64,000 nt of DNA from Pseudo-nitzschia pungens (GCA_037355855.1 CM074763.1:3286001-3350000), one strand, 5' to 3'. Shown: positions 22,137 through 31,947, numbered from the stretch's first letter. Notes: generated by a model from the letters alone, not told the origin. Made by a program: numbers and translations.

Positions 22137-22288
22137 GATAGAAAAATAATTCCGCACGGAGGAACCAACGCAAGCGCAAGAGCAAGCGGAACTCCGGTAG
22201 CAATTGCAAGTTCATTTGCAACTGCAACAAAACTCGCACAACGCAACAAACAAGACAACACAAGACAACGCAACGCAGAACACACAGA
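19926..22288. other. 2.4-kb gene-free spacer
   Basis: No convincing coding or RNA gene is seen. It includes ACAAG/GACAA and CGAATCG pentamer-like runs (about 20685-20750) and a near-palindrome AAGTAAGGTCTTACTTCG (21164-21181). There are GTAC-rich words at 21500-21720. Just upstream of the carrier gene an AT run ATATATATATAT (about 22070) is followed by a GA-rich microsatellite (22082-22142). The TA run could act as a TATA-like element. Confidence 0.5.
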
Positions 22289-23269
22289 ATGGGGATGCAG
22301 CGCAAACCGAGCCGCGCGCAAGCCGCCGGAGACATGACCCGTCTCATGGTGTGCGGCGGCCTCGCGGGCTGCATCGCGAAAACCGCCACCAATCCTCTGG
22401 AGCGCATCAAGATGCTCTCCCAAACGGGAGAGCACGGGCTCCGGGAGACGTCGGTCGTCTCCCTCTACCGCAACATTCTCAGGAACGAGGGCATCCTCGG
22501 ATTGTGGGCCGGAAACGGAGCCAACCTGCTGCGGATCTTTCCCAGCAAGGCCGTCGTGTTTTCGACCAACGACTTCTACCAGGGAGTCTTTCGGCGGTTG
22601 CTGGCCAACGGGGTCGGGGAACGAGCCTACCTCGACGCCGACCCGGATCACCGCAAGCAGCTGCCGACGAGTCTCTCGTTTCTGGCGGGGGGACTCGCGG
22701 GCATGTCGGCCACCGCCTGCACGTATCCCCTGGACTTTGCCCGGGGACGGATCGGCGGCAAGCTGGGGTCGCGTTCCAGCGACGGACTGGTCCGAAAGGA
22801 ATACAGGGGCATCGTCCACACGCTGCTGCTGACCGCCAGGGAGGAGGGACCCTCGGCTCTGTACAAGGGCGTCACGCCCACCCTGATTGGTGCCCTTCCG
22901 TACGAGGGCATCAAGTTCGGAACGGTGGGATTGCTGGACTCGCTGTTTCCGGCATCGTCGTCGACGTCGTCCTCTGGTTTGGCATCGCCCGCGACACGGA
23001 AAATGATCTTTGGAGGACTGGGCGGGGTCGCCGCCGGGATCCTGACCTATCCGAACGACACGGTCCGGCGGCTCCTGCAGCTCCAGGGAAGCCGGGGGAC
23101 CACGGCGCACTACACCGGGTACTGGGACTGCGTCCGAAAAACCTATCGTGCCGAGGGACTGGCTCGGTTCTACAGGGGTGCCGCCATCAACATAATACGA
23201 ATGGCTCCCAATTCCGCGGTGCAGTTCGGATCGTACGAACTCCTCAAGCAGTGGACGAGCAATCTATAG
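22289..23269 (+). CDS. Mitochondrial carrier family (SLC25) transporter
   Basis: The 326-residue protein has the threefold repeat of the mitochondrial carrier family, two helices per repeat. The three PX(D/E)XX(K/R) signatures are NPLERIK (about 35-41), YPLDFAR in repeat 2 and YPNDTVR in repeat 3. In repeat 3 the usual acidic residue is shifted to the Asp of PND. Each repeat also has the trailing G-x-x-x-(W/Y)-(R/K)-G block: LGLWAGN, SALYKGV and ARFYRGA. The overall look is closest to the ADP/ATP-Mg, CoA and Graves-type carriers, but the substrate is not decided by sequence. There is no intron. It is downstream of a TA/GA-rich leader. Confidence 0.9.
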   Translation: MGMQRKPSRAQAAGDMTRLMVCGGLAGCIAKTATNPLERIKMLSQTGEHGLRETSVVSLYRNILRNEGILGLWAGNGANLLRIFPSKAVVFSTNDFYQGVFRRLLANGVGERAYLDADPDHRKQLPTSLSFLAGGLAGMSATACTYPLDFARGRIGGKLGSRSSDGLVRKEYRGIVHTLLLTAREEGPSALYKGVTPTLIGALPYEGIKFGTVGLLDSLFPASSSTSSSGLASPATRKMIFGGLGGVAAGILTYPNDTVRRLLQLQGSRGTTAHYTGYWDCVRKTYRAEGLARFYRGAAINIIRMAPNSAVQFGSYELLKQWTSNL

Positions 23270-23699
23270 CAATACTATACTATTACTATTATTATCACAC
23301 TCTAATAATATTCTATGTACGAAGCAACATAATAGGACTAACAAAAAAAAAAACAAGTACTACACGTTCATCAAAATTTATAATGAATAGTAATTACTAA
23401 CGACAATATTGACAACAGCATTGATATCATAATCGACTACCAAGAATTCAGAATGCGTTTCGACCCGAGGTTTGCTGGTTTCCAAACCATGAGTCTTTGG
23501 AGATACATACTAGTTTTGAGCCAGCATTTCGCTTGCCAATGTGGATTGCAGCGAAGCCGAACCGCGAAGCGATACCCCCGCGGAGCTGTGCAGTGCAGTG
23601 CATATGTACATCGCACTAGAGTGTATCGCATCGCATCGCAGTATCGAATCGATTCGCAGTATTGCATCGCATCGCATCGCATCGCATAGTCGAGTCGCG
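23270..23699. other. Convergent spacer with GCATC repeats
   Basis: The interval lies between the carrier and the sulfotransferase genes, which read toward each other. It contains a run of GCATC pentamers (about 23627-23690, interrupted by CAGTATCGAATCG). An AATAATATT-rich stretch just after the carrier stop probably belongs to its 3' end. Confidence 0.55.
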
Positions 23700-25573
23700 T
23701 CACGCCCCGGAATCGGCGGGAGAGGGAACGAATCCGACCAGGCCCTCCACGTCCCACCGGGCCGACCGCGTGATCCACTCCCGGAATTCACGTGGGAGTT
23801 GGTACGGCTTTTTTTCAAAGGGCGGCAGAGGCGGGCACGACAAGGCCGGGTCCGAAGCCTCGCTCCCCGTGGCGGCCGCCGCAATCTCTTTCGCGAGGGC
23901 CTCCGGTCCGTCGTTGTCCTTGTCGTTGTTCTCTCCGGTTCGATCTCCGAGCAGGCGATCGTAGGGAAGAAAGCCAATCCCGGTCAACTCCCACAGCTCC
24001 GGTATGCGAAGAAAATTCTGGATCTTGGCGGCACGGAGCTTCAAGAGATCGGGAAAGGGTTTTCCGTTGGTGAACGATGGTTTTTGTGTTTGTGTTTGTG
24101 TTTGTTGTTGATAATGTTGTTGTTCTTGATGTTGTTGTTGTTCGTAGACCGGTTGGTGCGTGTCAAAGGGCAGGTGGCGGAGAAAGACCGGCGGAATCCC
24201 CGCGAGCTGCTCCGGTACGTAGTGGAGGGTGCCAATGCACGGAGACACGGTGTTGGGTGGATACCCTTTTTGACAGAATGCTGGTTGGTGTTTGGGATCC
24301 TGCGGATGCTTTTGTTGCTGTTGTTGCGTTGCTTCGTCGTGTTCGTCGGTCAGGTACAATGGCCGCCGGACGAATTCCTTCCAGTCCAAGACTTGGGAAC
24401 CCACAAACGATTTCGTGACGGAAATCCCACCTTTGCCTTTGTCTTTGCCTTCTCCATTTGCTTTCCTGCCGGTTTTGTCTACGCGGTTGTGGATCATGGA
24501 AGAGTTCTTTTCCGATAAGGGAAAGAACGATAGATGGTTTGGCCAGTGCCAGGGTTTGCGTCTCATGGCTTCGACCCTGGCCATACACAGAAGGACATTC
24601 ATAGAAACGAAGGTGAGATTCATTCGGTTCCTCCATTCGGATGATACGGCACAGCAGAGACGGCATGAATGCATCGGTTTCCGGCAGAATGAAGGAATCC
24701 ATTGGTGTTATCCAGACCGAGGTTCTCGAAAAAACACAGCACAGCACAGCACAGCACAGCACAGCAGACCACTCACCAATCGTAGGGATTCCGAAAGAGA
24801 ACGATGACAAGCGCATCCTTGAAATAGTGATTGGGAGACCGACCCTTGCGGCGCGGGTTTCCACCGCCGCCACCACTACCGGCATTTACCACCGCTCGCC
24901 ACTCTTTTGGCACAACCCCGCTGCCGCCACGTCTTGCGCTGGCTTCCACCACGCTCGCCAGGTGGTCCGGATCGGGCTGAAACCAGTGGTTCTGGTTGAG
25001 CAGGGTATCGGTAACGGTGAGGTCCGGAAAGCACTTCTTCAGATAGTCGGTGAAAAAGGTTGTCCCGCTGTGGCGCTCGCCGAGGACGATGATTTTTCGG
25101 GCGGGACGCCCTTTTCGCAGGACGTGGATTCCGAGCCGGGAGAACCGAGACGACGAAGACGCCGTTGACGTGTTGTTGTTGGTGGTGGTATCACCGCGCC
25201 GCAGGAATTCCTTCCAGAGCAGGGTCGTCGACAGCTCCGGTGGATCGTTGCTGCCGAATTTCGGGGTGATCCACGAGAATGCATTCGACTCGGTGTCGCG
25301 TTCGCCGTCGATGGACGGCAGCGCGAAAAACAAAGCGGATAAATTGCCGAGAATGAATGCCAGGACCAGCAGGCTTCCGACGGCCACCGTGAGACACGAT
25401 CGTTGCCGCCGTCCCCTCGAACGCAAAAGCATCGGCGGCGGCGGCGGCGCAGGCGAAGATTGCGTCCGCGGTGCTCGGCTTCTCGGCGGAGATCCGGCAA
25501 GGAACCTACCGGTGTTGGTATTGTTTGTGTTGCTGGCATTGGGATGCGCACCGCGAGCCGAAAACGTCATCAT
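23700..25573 (-). CDS. Type II membrane sulfotransferase-like protein, two exons
   Basis: I infer exon 1 at 25573-24777 and exon 2 at 24576-23700, joined in phase 2 across a 200-nt intron (donor GTGAGT, acceptor GCCAG). This gives 557 residues. A Pro-rich cytoplasmic tail is followed by one signal anchor (about 60-85), the Golgi type II layout. The 5' phosphosulfate loop is RKIIVLGERHSGTTFF (159-174). The 3' phosphate motif LVIVLFRNPYDWVEAMR (about 255-271) spans the exon junction, which strongly supports the splice. A conserved WEL block follows later, with Gln/His-rich inserts. These enzymes move sulfate from PAPS onto sugars or proteins; the acceptor is unknown. The intron has a CACAG pentamer repeat (24734-24766). 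Confidence 0.82.
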
Positions 25574-26164
25574 CTCCTGTGAGCTGCGCAGTGTCTTTCC
25601 TGTACCGCAGATTTTCGAATGGTACGACTTGATTGTTCGTCACCGACATTTCGATGGATATTCACGGTTAGGTTCATTGCCGTATTCTACCGAATGTTCC
25701 AAAGATGGGCATCATAAATACTACGAAGTAAGATCTTACTTCGTAGTACTCGTAGTCAACAGACCGATCCGAGATTCAAGACGATGAATGATTCGGGGTT
25801 TGCGTTTCCTTTGGGAAAGGCTTCGGTTCTCGGTTCAATCGATTCGTGAATACCGGTTCGTAACCTTACTACTAATGTTACCAGGTAAAAATTATGTACA
25901 TTACAAAGTACCAGTACGTGTACGTACGTAACCTTACCTTAAAAGTAATCCGTAGTTTTCTTCTTTTGGACTTTTGGATTTGGATAGAAAGTTGTTTAGA
26001 GTTCAGGTTGAGGGGTCACTGGTCATCGGTCACTGGCGATTTCGGAATCAATCATCTATCTTTTCTCTTGTTGAGATCCATGCGAAGCTGACAAAACGGT
26101 TCTCGAACTTACTACGAAGTATTAGTAAGGTCAATTTACCTGGTACAGTAAGATTACTGGTGGT
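25574..26164. other. Upstream region of the sulfotransferase gene
   Basis: The interval is AT-rich and has no gene. It holds a 30-bp perfect palindrome (listed separately) and further GTACGTACGTAACCTTACCTT-like words at about 25918-25940 and 26108-26160. Confidence 0.5.
25719..25748. repeat. Perfect 30-bp palindrome centred on AGATCT
   Basis: The sequence TACTACGAAGTAAGA is followed at once by its exact reverse complement. It lies about 145 bases upstream of the sulfotransferase start. Related shorter forms (CGAAGTA...TACTTCG) recur in other spacers of this window. Confidence 0.9.
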
Positions 26165-26470
26165 AACCGTCGAGTAGGACCTTTTTCCCTTGCAATCATG
26201 CGCGCGAGATTTCAAGTGGTTCTCGCAAAATTCGAGCAGCTCGACACTAAGAAACACTAGTTACATTTTTAGGTTACAAATCGCACCTCCCCTGATTTCA
26301 AATCGACCCCACCTAAAAAAATAATCTGATTAAGCTCTCTATAGGAATGTCCACTTTCAGATTACAGCTCAACCAATGCACCTACGTAGACATCGTAGAA
26401 GAATGTTTTTTGTTTTCATGAAATCTCCCCCGCATGATTGCAAGGGAAAAAGGGTCCTACTCGACTGGTT
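26165..26470. repeat. Short element with about 50-bp inverted ends
   Basis: The segment 26165-26214 is the near-exact reverse complement of 26418-26470. Both contain GTCGAGTAGGACC and CCCTTGCAATCATGCG. About 200 bases lie between them. The layout is that of a small non-autonomous element (MITE-like). No target duplication could be fixed by eye. Confidence 0.7.
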
Positions 26471-26700
26471 ACATCAATAACTGTCGAGATTGCTCCCGCC
26501 AAACGAACAGTTAACCCTCACCGACAGTTATTTAACATAGTATAAGCATGTCCACTTTCCAACCAATGCACCTCCGTAGACATCGTAGAAGAATGTTTTT
26601 TTTCCATGAAATCACCCATGATTGCAAGGGAAAAAGGGTCCTACTCGACCGGTTACATCAATAACTGTCGAGATTGCTCGCGCCGAACGAACAGTAACCC
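26347..26700. repeat. Direct duplication of a ~155-bp unit
   Basis: The unit at about 26347-26510 recurs at about 26546-26700. Both run from GTCCACTTTC through CATCGTAGAAGAATG and AAGGGTCCTACTCGAC to AACTGTCGAGATTGCTC. The copies differ by small indels. Downstream, a further short duplication (GTCTCAGCCTCGTTGCACTC) occurs at 26709 and 26770. Confidence 0.75.
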
Positions 26701-26812
26701 TCCTTCGGTCTCAGCCTCGTTGCACTCGGCTTCAACCTCAGGAGCGTTACTGCCGCAATCCCCCTTCAGTCTCAGCCTCGTTGCACTCGGCTTCGACTTC
26801 AGGGGGATTGCA

Positions 26813-27011
26813 GTGTGAAATCTCCTGTAACCCGGGCGCTAGTTGTGTGTAATCAGAAGTAATCACCCTCTGCCCTATAGAAAAACTATTGTGTGCGCAG
26901 TCGGGCTCGTTGCACTCGCTCTCTTGCGTGCACAATAGTTTTTCTATAGGGCAGAGGGTGATTACTTCTGATTACACACAACTAGCGCCCGGGTTACAGG
27001 AGATTTCACAC
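26813..27011. repeat. Perfect 81-bp inverted repeat with 37-bp spacer
   Basis: Arm 26813-26893 is the exact reverse complement of arm 26931-27011 as far as I can compare base by base. The spacer (26894-26930) includes the CTCGTTGCACTCG word also found in the repeats to the left. The structure ends 152 bases before the large element begins. Confidence 0.9.
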
Positions 27012-27163
27012 CGCGCGCGAGCAACTCGACAGTTATTTAACATAATTAGTCACGAACGAGTGGTAAGGTTCTTACGGTAAGGTTACTCAGTACATCATCA
27101 CTCTCTACTAGTAACCTTACCGGTAGTTGTAAGTTACTCGTACAGTACTTCTTAGTAAGGTTT

Positions 27164-27570
27164 TCCCGAAGTTGCATAGGCCGTATGCGCCGCGGCTACG
27201 GTAGCCGCGGTGGATTCCACCGCGGCTAGGTAGCCGCGGCGCATTTCACCGCGGCTACCGTAGCCGCGGTGGAGGCCACCGCGGCTAGGGGGACGTACAA
27301 ATATTTACCGGGACTGTACGTACCGGTGTGTACAAAATCTCTGTACAAGTACGGTACTGCGCGCTTGAATAAGTTGTCACAGGGAGGGACAAAAACTGTA
27401 ATTTTACGATAAGGTTACCGTAATCTTACTGCGCACTTGAATAAGTTGTCACTCCTGTCACAGGGAGGGACAAAAACTGTCTAGCAAGATCGTACGTACT
27501 GTACTTTGCAATGTACTGTACGTAAAAGTGTCAGGGTTCTATGTACCTTGAACCTCGTATGCATTCATAG
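27164..27570 (+). repeat. Left terminal inverted repeat
   Basis: The arm pairs with 40069-40336. It contains two direct copies of a ~41-bp module, GCGC(G/A)CTTGAATAAG..., ending GGGAGGGACAAAAACTGT (about 27359-27399 and 27431-27480). The second copy has a 9-bp insertion. The inner end is marked by AAAAGTGTCAGGGTT and ACCTCGTAT...ATTCATAG. The left arm also carries an extra 89-bp palindromic block. Confidence 0.85.
27199..27287. repeat. GC-rich palindromic block found only in the left TIR
   Basis: The 89-bp block is built from alternating CCGCGGCTA, GGTAGCCGCGG and GTGG(A)...CCAC segments that fold on each other at several registers. The right arm passes directly from CGCCGCGGCTA to GGGGGACGTAC without it. 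It therefore looks like expansion of the CCGCGG unit already present in the TIR. Confidence 0.85.
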
Positions 27571-28029
27571 GAAAATACTAGTAATAACATTAAGCAGATT
27601 CGTTAAAAGGACGTTAGCCAAAATTAATCTGTGAGCTTTGAAAATCCTACAATTTTTCCATCTCCTCTCGTATCGTGTACAAAATACTCGTACCAGACGT
27701 ACGATAAGTGTAATTACCTTTGAGAGCAACATACATAAGATACCACTTCTCTGGAGTTTGTTCAAATTTTGTTTGTGTCGAGGTTAAAAATTCACTCAAA
27801 CGTTTACACATACCCATTCCGAGCCGGGTGACAAGGGACAATGGGTGACAACACATACAAATAATGATCAGAAATCAAATTTCCCGGGTATGATAGGGAT
27901 TGTTGTCACAAAGCGTTCTGCAATTTGTAAAAAATGTTAGTGATGATGACGAAATCAACGAGAACAAACAGCAATGCCCTGCTCCATCACGGACAGTGAC
28001 GAGAACCGTAACAACCACAATAATGTCGG

Positions 28030-30939
28030 ATGTCGCTTAAAATGAATAGACTTGGTTGCGACTCATGCTGCAAAACTTTCACGAAGGAAGAACTTTTCCA
28101 TATTCATCCCTGCCAGCATGCCATTTGTCCCGGGTGCATGGTTAATGGACTACTCATAAAGAGAAGGTTTGAAAAACTGTCATGCCCCGGCTGTTTCGAG
28201 CTTTCAACATATCATATTTATCGTGACGAAAAGGTTGACCATGAAGAATACGAAGAGGAGAATGAAATTATCATGGAGAAAGACCCTTTTCGCTACTTTA
28301 ACTACAAACTATCAAAGGAAGAACAAAAGGGGAAAATGCTTGTTGCTGTGATAAATCGATCCATGGAAAGTGCCGACGCTGATCCACCGGAGTCAATTGT
28401 TGCGATGCTTCATCAGGAGAACGGAGCCGTCGAAAAGGGCGACGAGGAAGAAATGATTGATATTCTTATCAAGCTGCGTGTCTATCTCCTTGCAGGAACA
28501 CAAAGTAAATCAAACGGGGAAAATCCTCGTTCGATGAATCCCCTCCAATGGAAAAGATCCGTATTTCAAGATCAACGGCCGATCACCAGATATTTCTACG
28601 CGTTATGCACAGGACAGCATGATATCGAGACAGATAAGGACGACGCAAGAATTGACCCCGAGGTCAAGGGAAGGATTTTGGCAACTGGTGTTATTGTTGA
28701 TATCGTACTGAGGCTTGTCGATCACTACAAAACATTTCCATTTCAGGTAATGCTTGGTCGGTTTGTATCTACAATTCCAGGGTCTTCCACTTTGCAGAAG
28801 TTTCTATCGTCGGTACGGCTATCAACTCATAGGACAACGGAACGCAACCAGAATAGCATTGCTGCTATTGAGAATGTTCAAGAAGGGTTGAAGCTTGATT
28901 CCGGTGGGTTCACATCGGCTCTTTGTGATAATGTTGACTATACTGGCCATGCAGAGAAAGATCACTGGACTCATTTCCTTCTCTCGAATAACTCCAAAGA
29001 AGATATCAAGCACGACGGAGCTTTTGAATGGGAACAAAACGATGGCAAGGATTGGGATACATTAAAAGAAGAAGAAGGAGAAGATGAACTGATCAGTCGA
29101 GTGTTCGATGTGAATGATGACGACTGGCGTTCCTTCTCAAACTACGAAATGAGGATGATCAACGCAATCAAAAATGCAGATCTGCCAACTCCAAAAGCTT
29201 GTAGAAAGATTGAGGCAATCAAAGATTACGATGGTGTAGGATCCGTTCCTCTCAATCTTGGCAACGCACTGAAGGAACCGGCTCATCCATATCGGATGAA
29301 GCCCGTTGATCTTGCCAATGGGCTTTCTACAAGACTATCATTTTATCAGAGAAACAGACTTTGCATTCAACCACCGTATCATTCGAATCTTGGGAAGACA
29401 GAAACTGTGACACAGCTCACCAAGGCAATGATTCGAACCTGTGATAGATGGACGCCAGAGAATAACCAAACCGAGACTCTTCAAGGTATGATATACGCAA
29501 TTTGCGCCGATGGCGGACCAGTGGAACTTTTTCTTAGAAAAAGAGAGGAAATGGAACGTGACGGAGACCAGAGATTCGCAAAGGTTGAGTGGTTTTCCAT
29601 GTCTTTTCACCTGATGATAAACTCGCTTCGAAACCTTAATGGGAAACACAGTAGGGAAGCATTCATTGCCTTCAATCGTCGATGGCGTACATCTTCTCAA
29701 CGACTAGATTGGGCGCTTGCATGCCCGGATCCAAAAGATATTTTCAACGAGCTCTTTCAGTACAAAGTTGCCATGATACGAAACCTCTGTGACAACGTTA
29801 CAATGGAATCATCGCCGAGAGCTATCAATGATCATATTATTCAACGAGCTATAGATTATCCAATCTGCCTCATGTTCCTGATCCACTTGAAGTTCACTAC
29901 GGTAATACTTATGTTGAGAGATTGTTCAAGGTCTGGAGATCACGGAGATATTCCACAGTATTTGACTTGTCTTCGGTACCTCGTTCGATTGGAGGCAATT
30001 TCGAATGCACCCAAGTACATACATATGAACACGCATTTCCTGAAATGGTATGAGTGTGCAAGTACATGCCTGAAGAATATTTTCAAGCACTATTTATTCA
30101 CAAAAGTTACAACCAATGGGGAGTTAATGCCATCAGACCTCTGCATGGAAAAGCACATTGGAGACGTTCGATACATGTATGGGAAAAAAATGTTCAAAGG
30201 TATGATCGCCAGGTTTATGACCGAGGTTCCAACATTGGACAAGACAATGAATCGTTACCACGGGACGGTGTTTGATGAAGAATCGACAGAGAATCCGCTT
30301 GATTACAATCATAGACGTTACACTCTTGGAGAGGTGTACGTGAAGACTTACAATTATGCGGCAAGTTTGAATCTTTGGGGAATGGGTCCACCAAATATAG
30401 TCGACAATGAAAATCTCATTAGTCTTTCCAAGCAAACACCTATTTCGACTGCCATTCTAGGGTCTTGGACTGAATCAGGAAGACGGGTTAAAGAATATTG
30501 TAAAGGGAACAATCCAAAATTGCACTGCTTCCGATCAAATGCCGGTCAGCTTGAAGAAGACGTCACAACAGATTTCACCAAGTCAACTTCGGTTGATTTC
30601 GAGGAGCTAAAAGGTCTCGGCAGAAAGTTTCAGAAAGGAGAGATTGTAGATGAAATCAATTCAATAAAGAATTTCATGGACGACAAAGAGCTTGATTTCC
30701 TAGACATTGGTGAAGTGAATGCGAATGATAAGAAGGATAAGCTCCTCGAAGCATTAGTTACTGCCCGAAAAATATACTTCGAGGAGTACCCAGATGCTTT
30801 GGAGGAAAGAAAAGAAGCCTGCGAAGGAAACGAACTGTTATCTATGGTAACATCCATTGACTCAAGGACACAGGAAATAAACCAAGGAATGAAATTCTAC
30901 AAGTTTCATCCAGATGCAACAGTCGTTCCAAGCCTTTGA
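28030..30939 (+). CDS. RING-finger protein with DUF6589-like transposase region
   Basis: The 969-residue frame starts at ATG 28030. Residues about 9-58 form a C3HC4 RING-type signature: C-x2-C (CDSC), C-x-H (CQH), C-x2-C (CPGC) and a final C-x2-C (CPGC). The rest is a large helical and acidic protein. Blocks in its centre and C-terminal half follow the order seen in DUF6589-type transposase-derived proteins: an Asp in DNVDYTGHAEKD, an Asp in CADGGPVELF followed by FHLMINSLRN, and a Glu in SDLCMEKHIGDVR. These could be the DDE residues. It is the only frame in the 13.2-kb element that resembles a transposase. The RING could give ubiquitin or SUMO ligase activity. The RING signature is seen directly; the transposase assignment is inference. 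Confidence 0.6.
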   Translation: MSLKMNRLGCDSCCKTFTKEELFHIHPCQHAICPGCMVNGLLIKRRFEKLSCPGCFELSTYHIYRDEKVDHEEYEEENEIIMEKDPFRYFNYKLSKEEQKGKMLVAVINRSMESADADPPESIVAMLHQENGAVEKGDEEEMIDILIKLRVYLLAGTQSKSNGENPRSMNPLQWKRSVFQDQRPITRYFYALCTGQHDIETDKDDARIDPEVKGRILATGVIVDIVLRLVDHYKTFPFQVMLGRFVSTIPGSSTLQKFLSSVRLSTHRTTERNQNSIAAIENVQEGLKLDSGGFTSALCDNVDYTGHAEKDHWTHFLLSNNSKEDIKHDGAFEWEQNDGKDWDTLKEEEGEDELISRVFDVNDDDWRSFSNYEMRMINAIKNADLPTPKACRKIEAIKDYDGVGSVPLNLGNALKEPAHPYRMKPVDLANGLSTRLSFYQRNRLCIQPPYHSNLGKTETVTQLTKAMIRTCDRWTPENNQTETLQGMIYAICADGGPVELFLRKREEMERDGDQRFAKVEWFSMSFHLMINSLRNLNGKHSREAFIAFNRRWRTSSQRLDWALACPDPKDIFNELFQYKVAMIRNLCDNVTMESSPRAINDHIIQRAIDYPICLMFLIHLKFTTVILMLRDCSRSGDHGDIPQYLTCLRYLVRLEAISNAPKYIHMNTHFLKWYECASTCLKNIFKHYLFTKVTTNGELMPSDLCMEKHIGDVRYMYGKKMFKGMIARFMTEVPTLDKTMNRYHGTVFDEESTENPLDYNHRRYTLGEVYVKTYNYAASLNLWGMGPPNIVDNENLISLSKQTPISTAILGSWTESGRRVKEYCKGNNPKLHCFRSNAGQLEEDVTTDFTKSTSVDFEELKGLGRKFQKGEIVDEINSIKNFMDDKELDFLDIGEVNANDKKDKLLEALVTARKIYFEEYPDALEERKEACEGNELLSMVTSIDSRTQEINQGMKFYKFHPDATVVPSL

Positions 30940-31000
30940 ATGTTTAAGCACGGATTAAATGAATGTCGAGCAATCTGCCCTTATTATCTAGTCTCAGCTT

Positions 31001-31930
31001 TCAATAGTAATAGTCGTCGCCGTCTAGGCTAAATGCAGACAGCCAGTCTTGGGATAGAGGGGCGGCTTGGTAATCGATTCCGACTTCCTCTTCTTCACCA
31101 TCGTCTTTTGAACTACCGGCATCGCTCGATTCGGTGGCATTTAGCACCTCTTCTTCATTGTTGTCGTCCAACCCGGTGTGTGTTTCATCAGCCTTCTCAA
31201 TTCCAAAAGGATTCAAAGACTGATCCTTTCGGGTACAGGTTTCATCACTGCACGACACCTTACAATCTTTCAAGTTCAGATCGAAGTTCTCAGGATCAGT
31301 AAACTTCTTGTGATCGTTCTTTGTGCAACTTCTCTTCTTCATTGGCTCAAAGGGATGCGGTGATGAGCGAACGGGCTTTCGTTTCTTGTGAAGCCGGTTC
31401 GTGGATTCACGAAGAGGTAGTTTCTCTTTGCCAAGTAAACTTGACTCTGAGTCCTCATGATGAGTTTGCATCTTGCGAGAGATATTCTCCTGATCTGTGT
31501 TTCCTCCCTTTTTTTCCTTTAGCTTTAAGGGATGCGGTGATCCACGAATGGCCGAAAGTCGATTTGTAGATTCACAAAGAGGCAGTGTGTCTTGCTCTGG
31601 TGTATCTTGAACTTCTTTGTCTTGTTCTGGTTCCTGCGGCGAAGAGTTCTTCGTCCCATTCATCTTGTGCCAACAATCCACAAAGTTATCGGCGTCATCA
31701 ACGGCATCAAACTTTATGAGGTAGATGGTTTTCCTGCGGTTCTCACCGGTAGTGGAGGAAGCGATTTTAAAGAGAACAGATTTGGTATCTTTGCGATTAA
31801 TTGGAAGGCCCTGAAGAATCCTACCATTCAATACGTCTTTTCCATGGCGAAGATAGTATCGAACCACAGGGACTTTGATCTTACTGCCATCGGCATTTTC
31901 CTGAAGCTGAATGATTGCTTTCCCTCCCAT
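31001..31930 (-). CDS. Element-encoded protein of unknown function, acidic tail
   Basis: The 309-residue protein has an N-terminal compact region (about 1-95) with alternating hydrophobic strands and KFDAVDDADNFVDCWHKM. This resembles the end of a PH/RanBP1-type fold, where F and W close the final helix; that is a guess. The remainder is disordered and contains two related segments, LPLCESTNRL...SPHPLKLKEKKG and LPLRESTNRL...SPHPFEPMKKRS, so part of it arose by duplication. The C-terminus is acidic. It is convergent with the RING/DUF6589-like gene, with only 61 bases between them. I do not recognise a family. Confidence 0.6.
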   Translation of the reverse strand: MGGKAIIQLQENADGSKIKVPVVRYYLRHGKDVLNGRILQGLPINRKDTKSVLFKIASSTTGENRRKTIYLIKFDAVDDADNFVDCWHKMNGTKNSSPQEPEQDKEVQDTPEQDTLPLCESTNRLSAIRGSPHPLKLKEKKGGNTDQENISRKMQTHHEDSESSLLGKEKLPLRESTNRLHKKRKPVRSSPHPFEPMKKRSCTKNDHKKFTDPENFDLNLKDCKVSCSDETCTRKDQSLNPFGIEKADETHTGLDDNNEEEVLNATESSDAGSSKDDGEEEEVGIDYQAAPLSQDWLSAFSLDGDDYYY

Positions 31931-31947
31931 TCCAGGGCCTGAAGTTT

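Noticed and set aside
22204..23400. 398-codon frame overlapping the mitochondrial carrier
   Set aside because: It is out of frame with a clear SLC25 protein and carries no motif of its own.
24163..24885. 240-codon frame on the minus strand across the sulfotransferase intron
   Set aside because: It runs out of frame with both sulfotransferase exons and the conserved 3' phosphate motif spans the splice instead.
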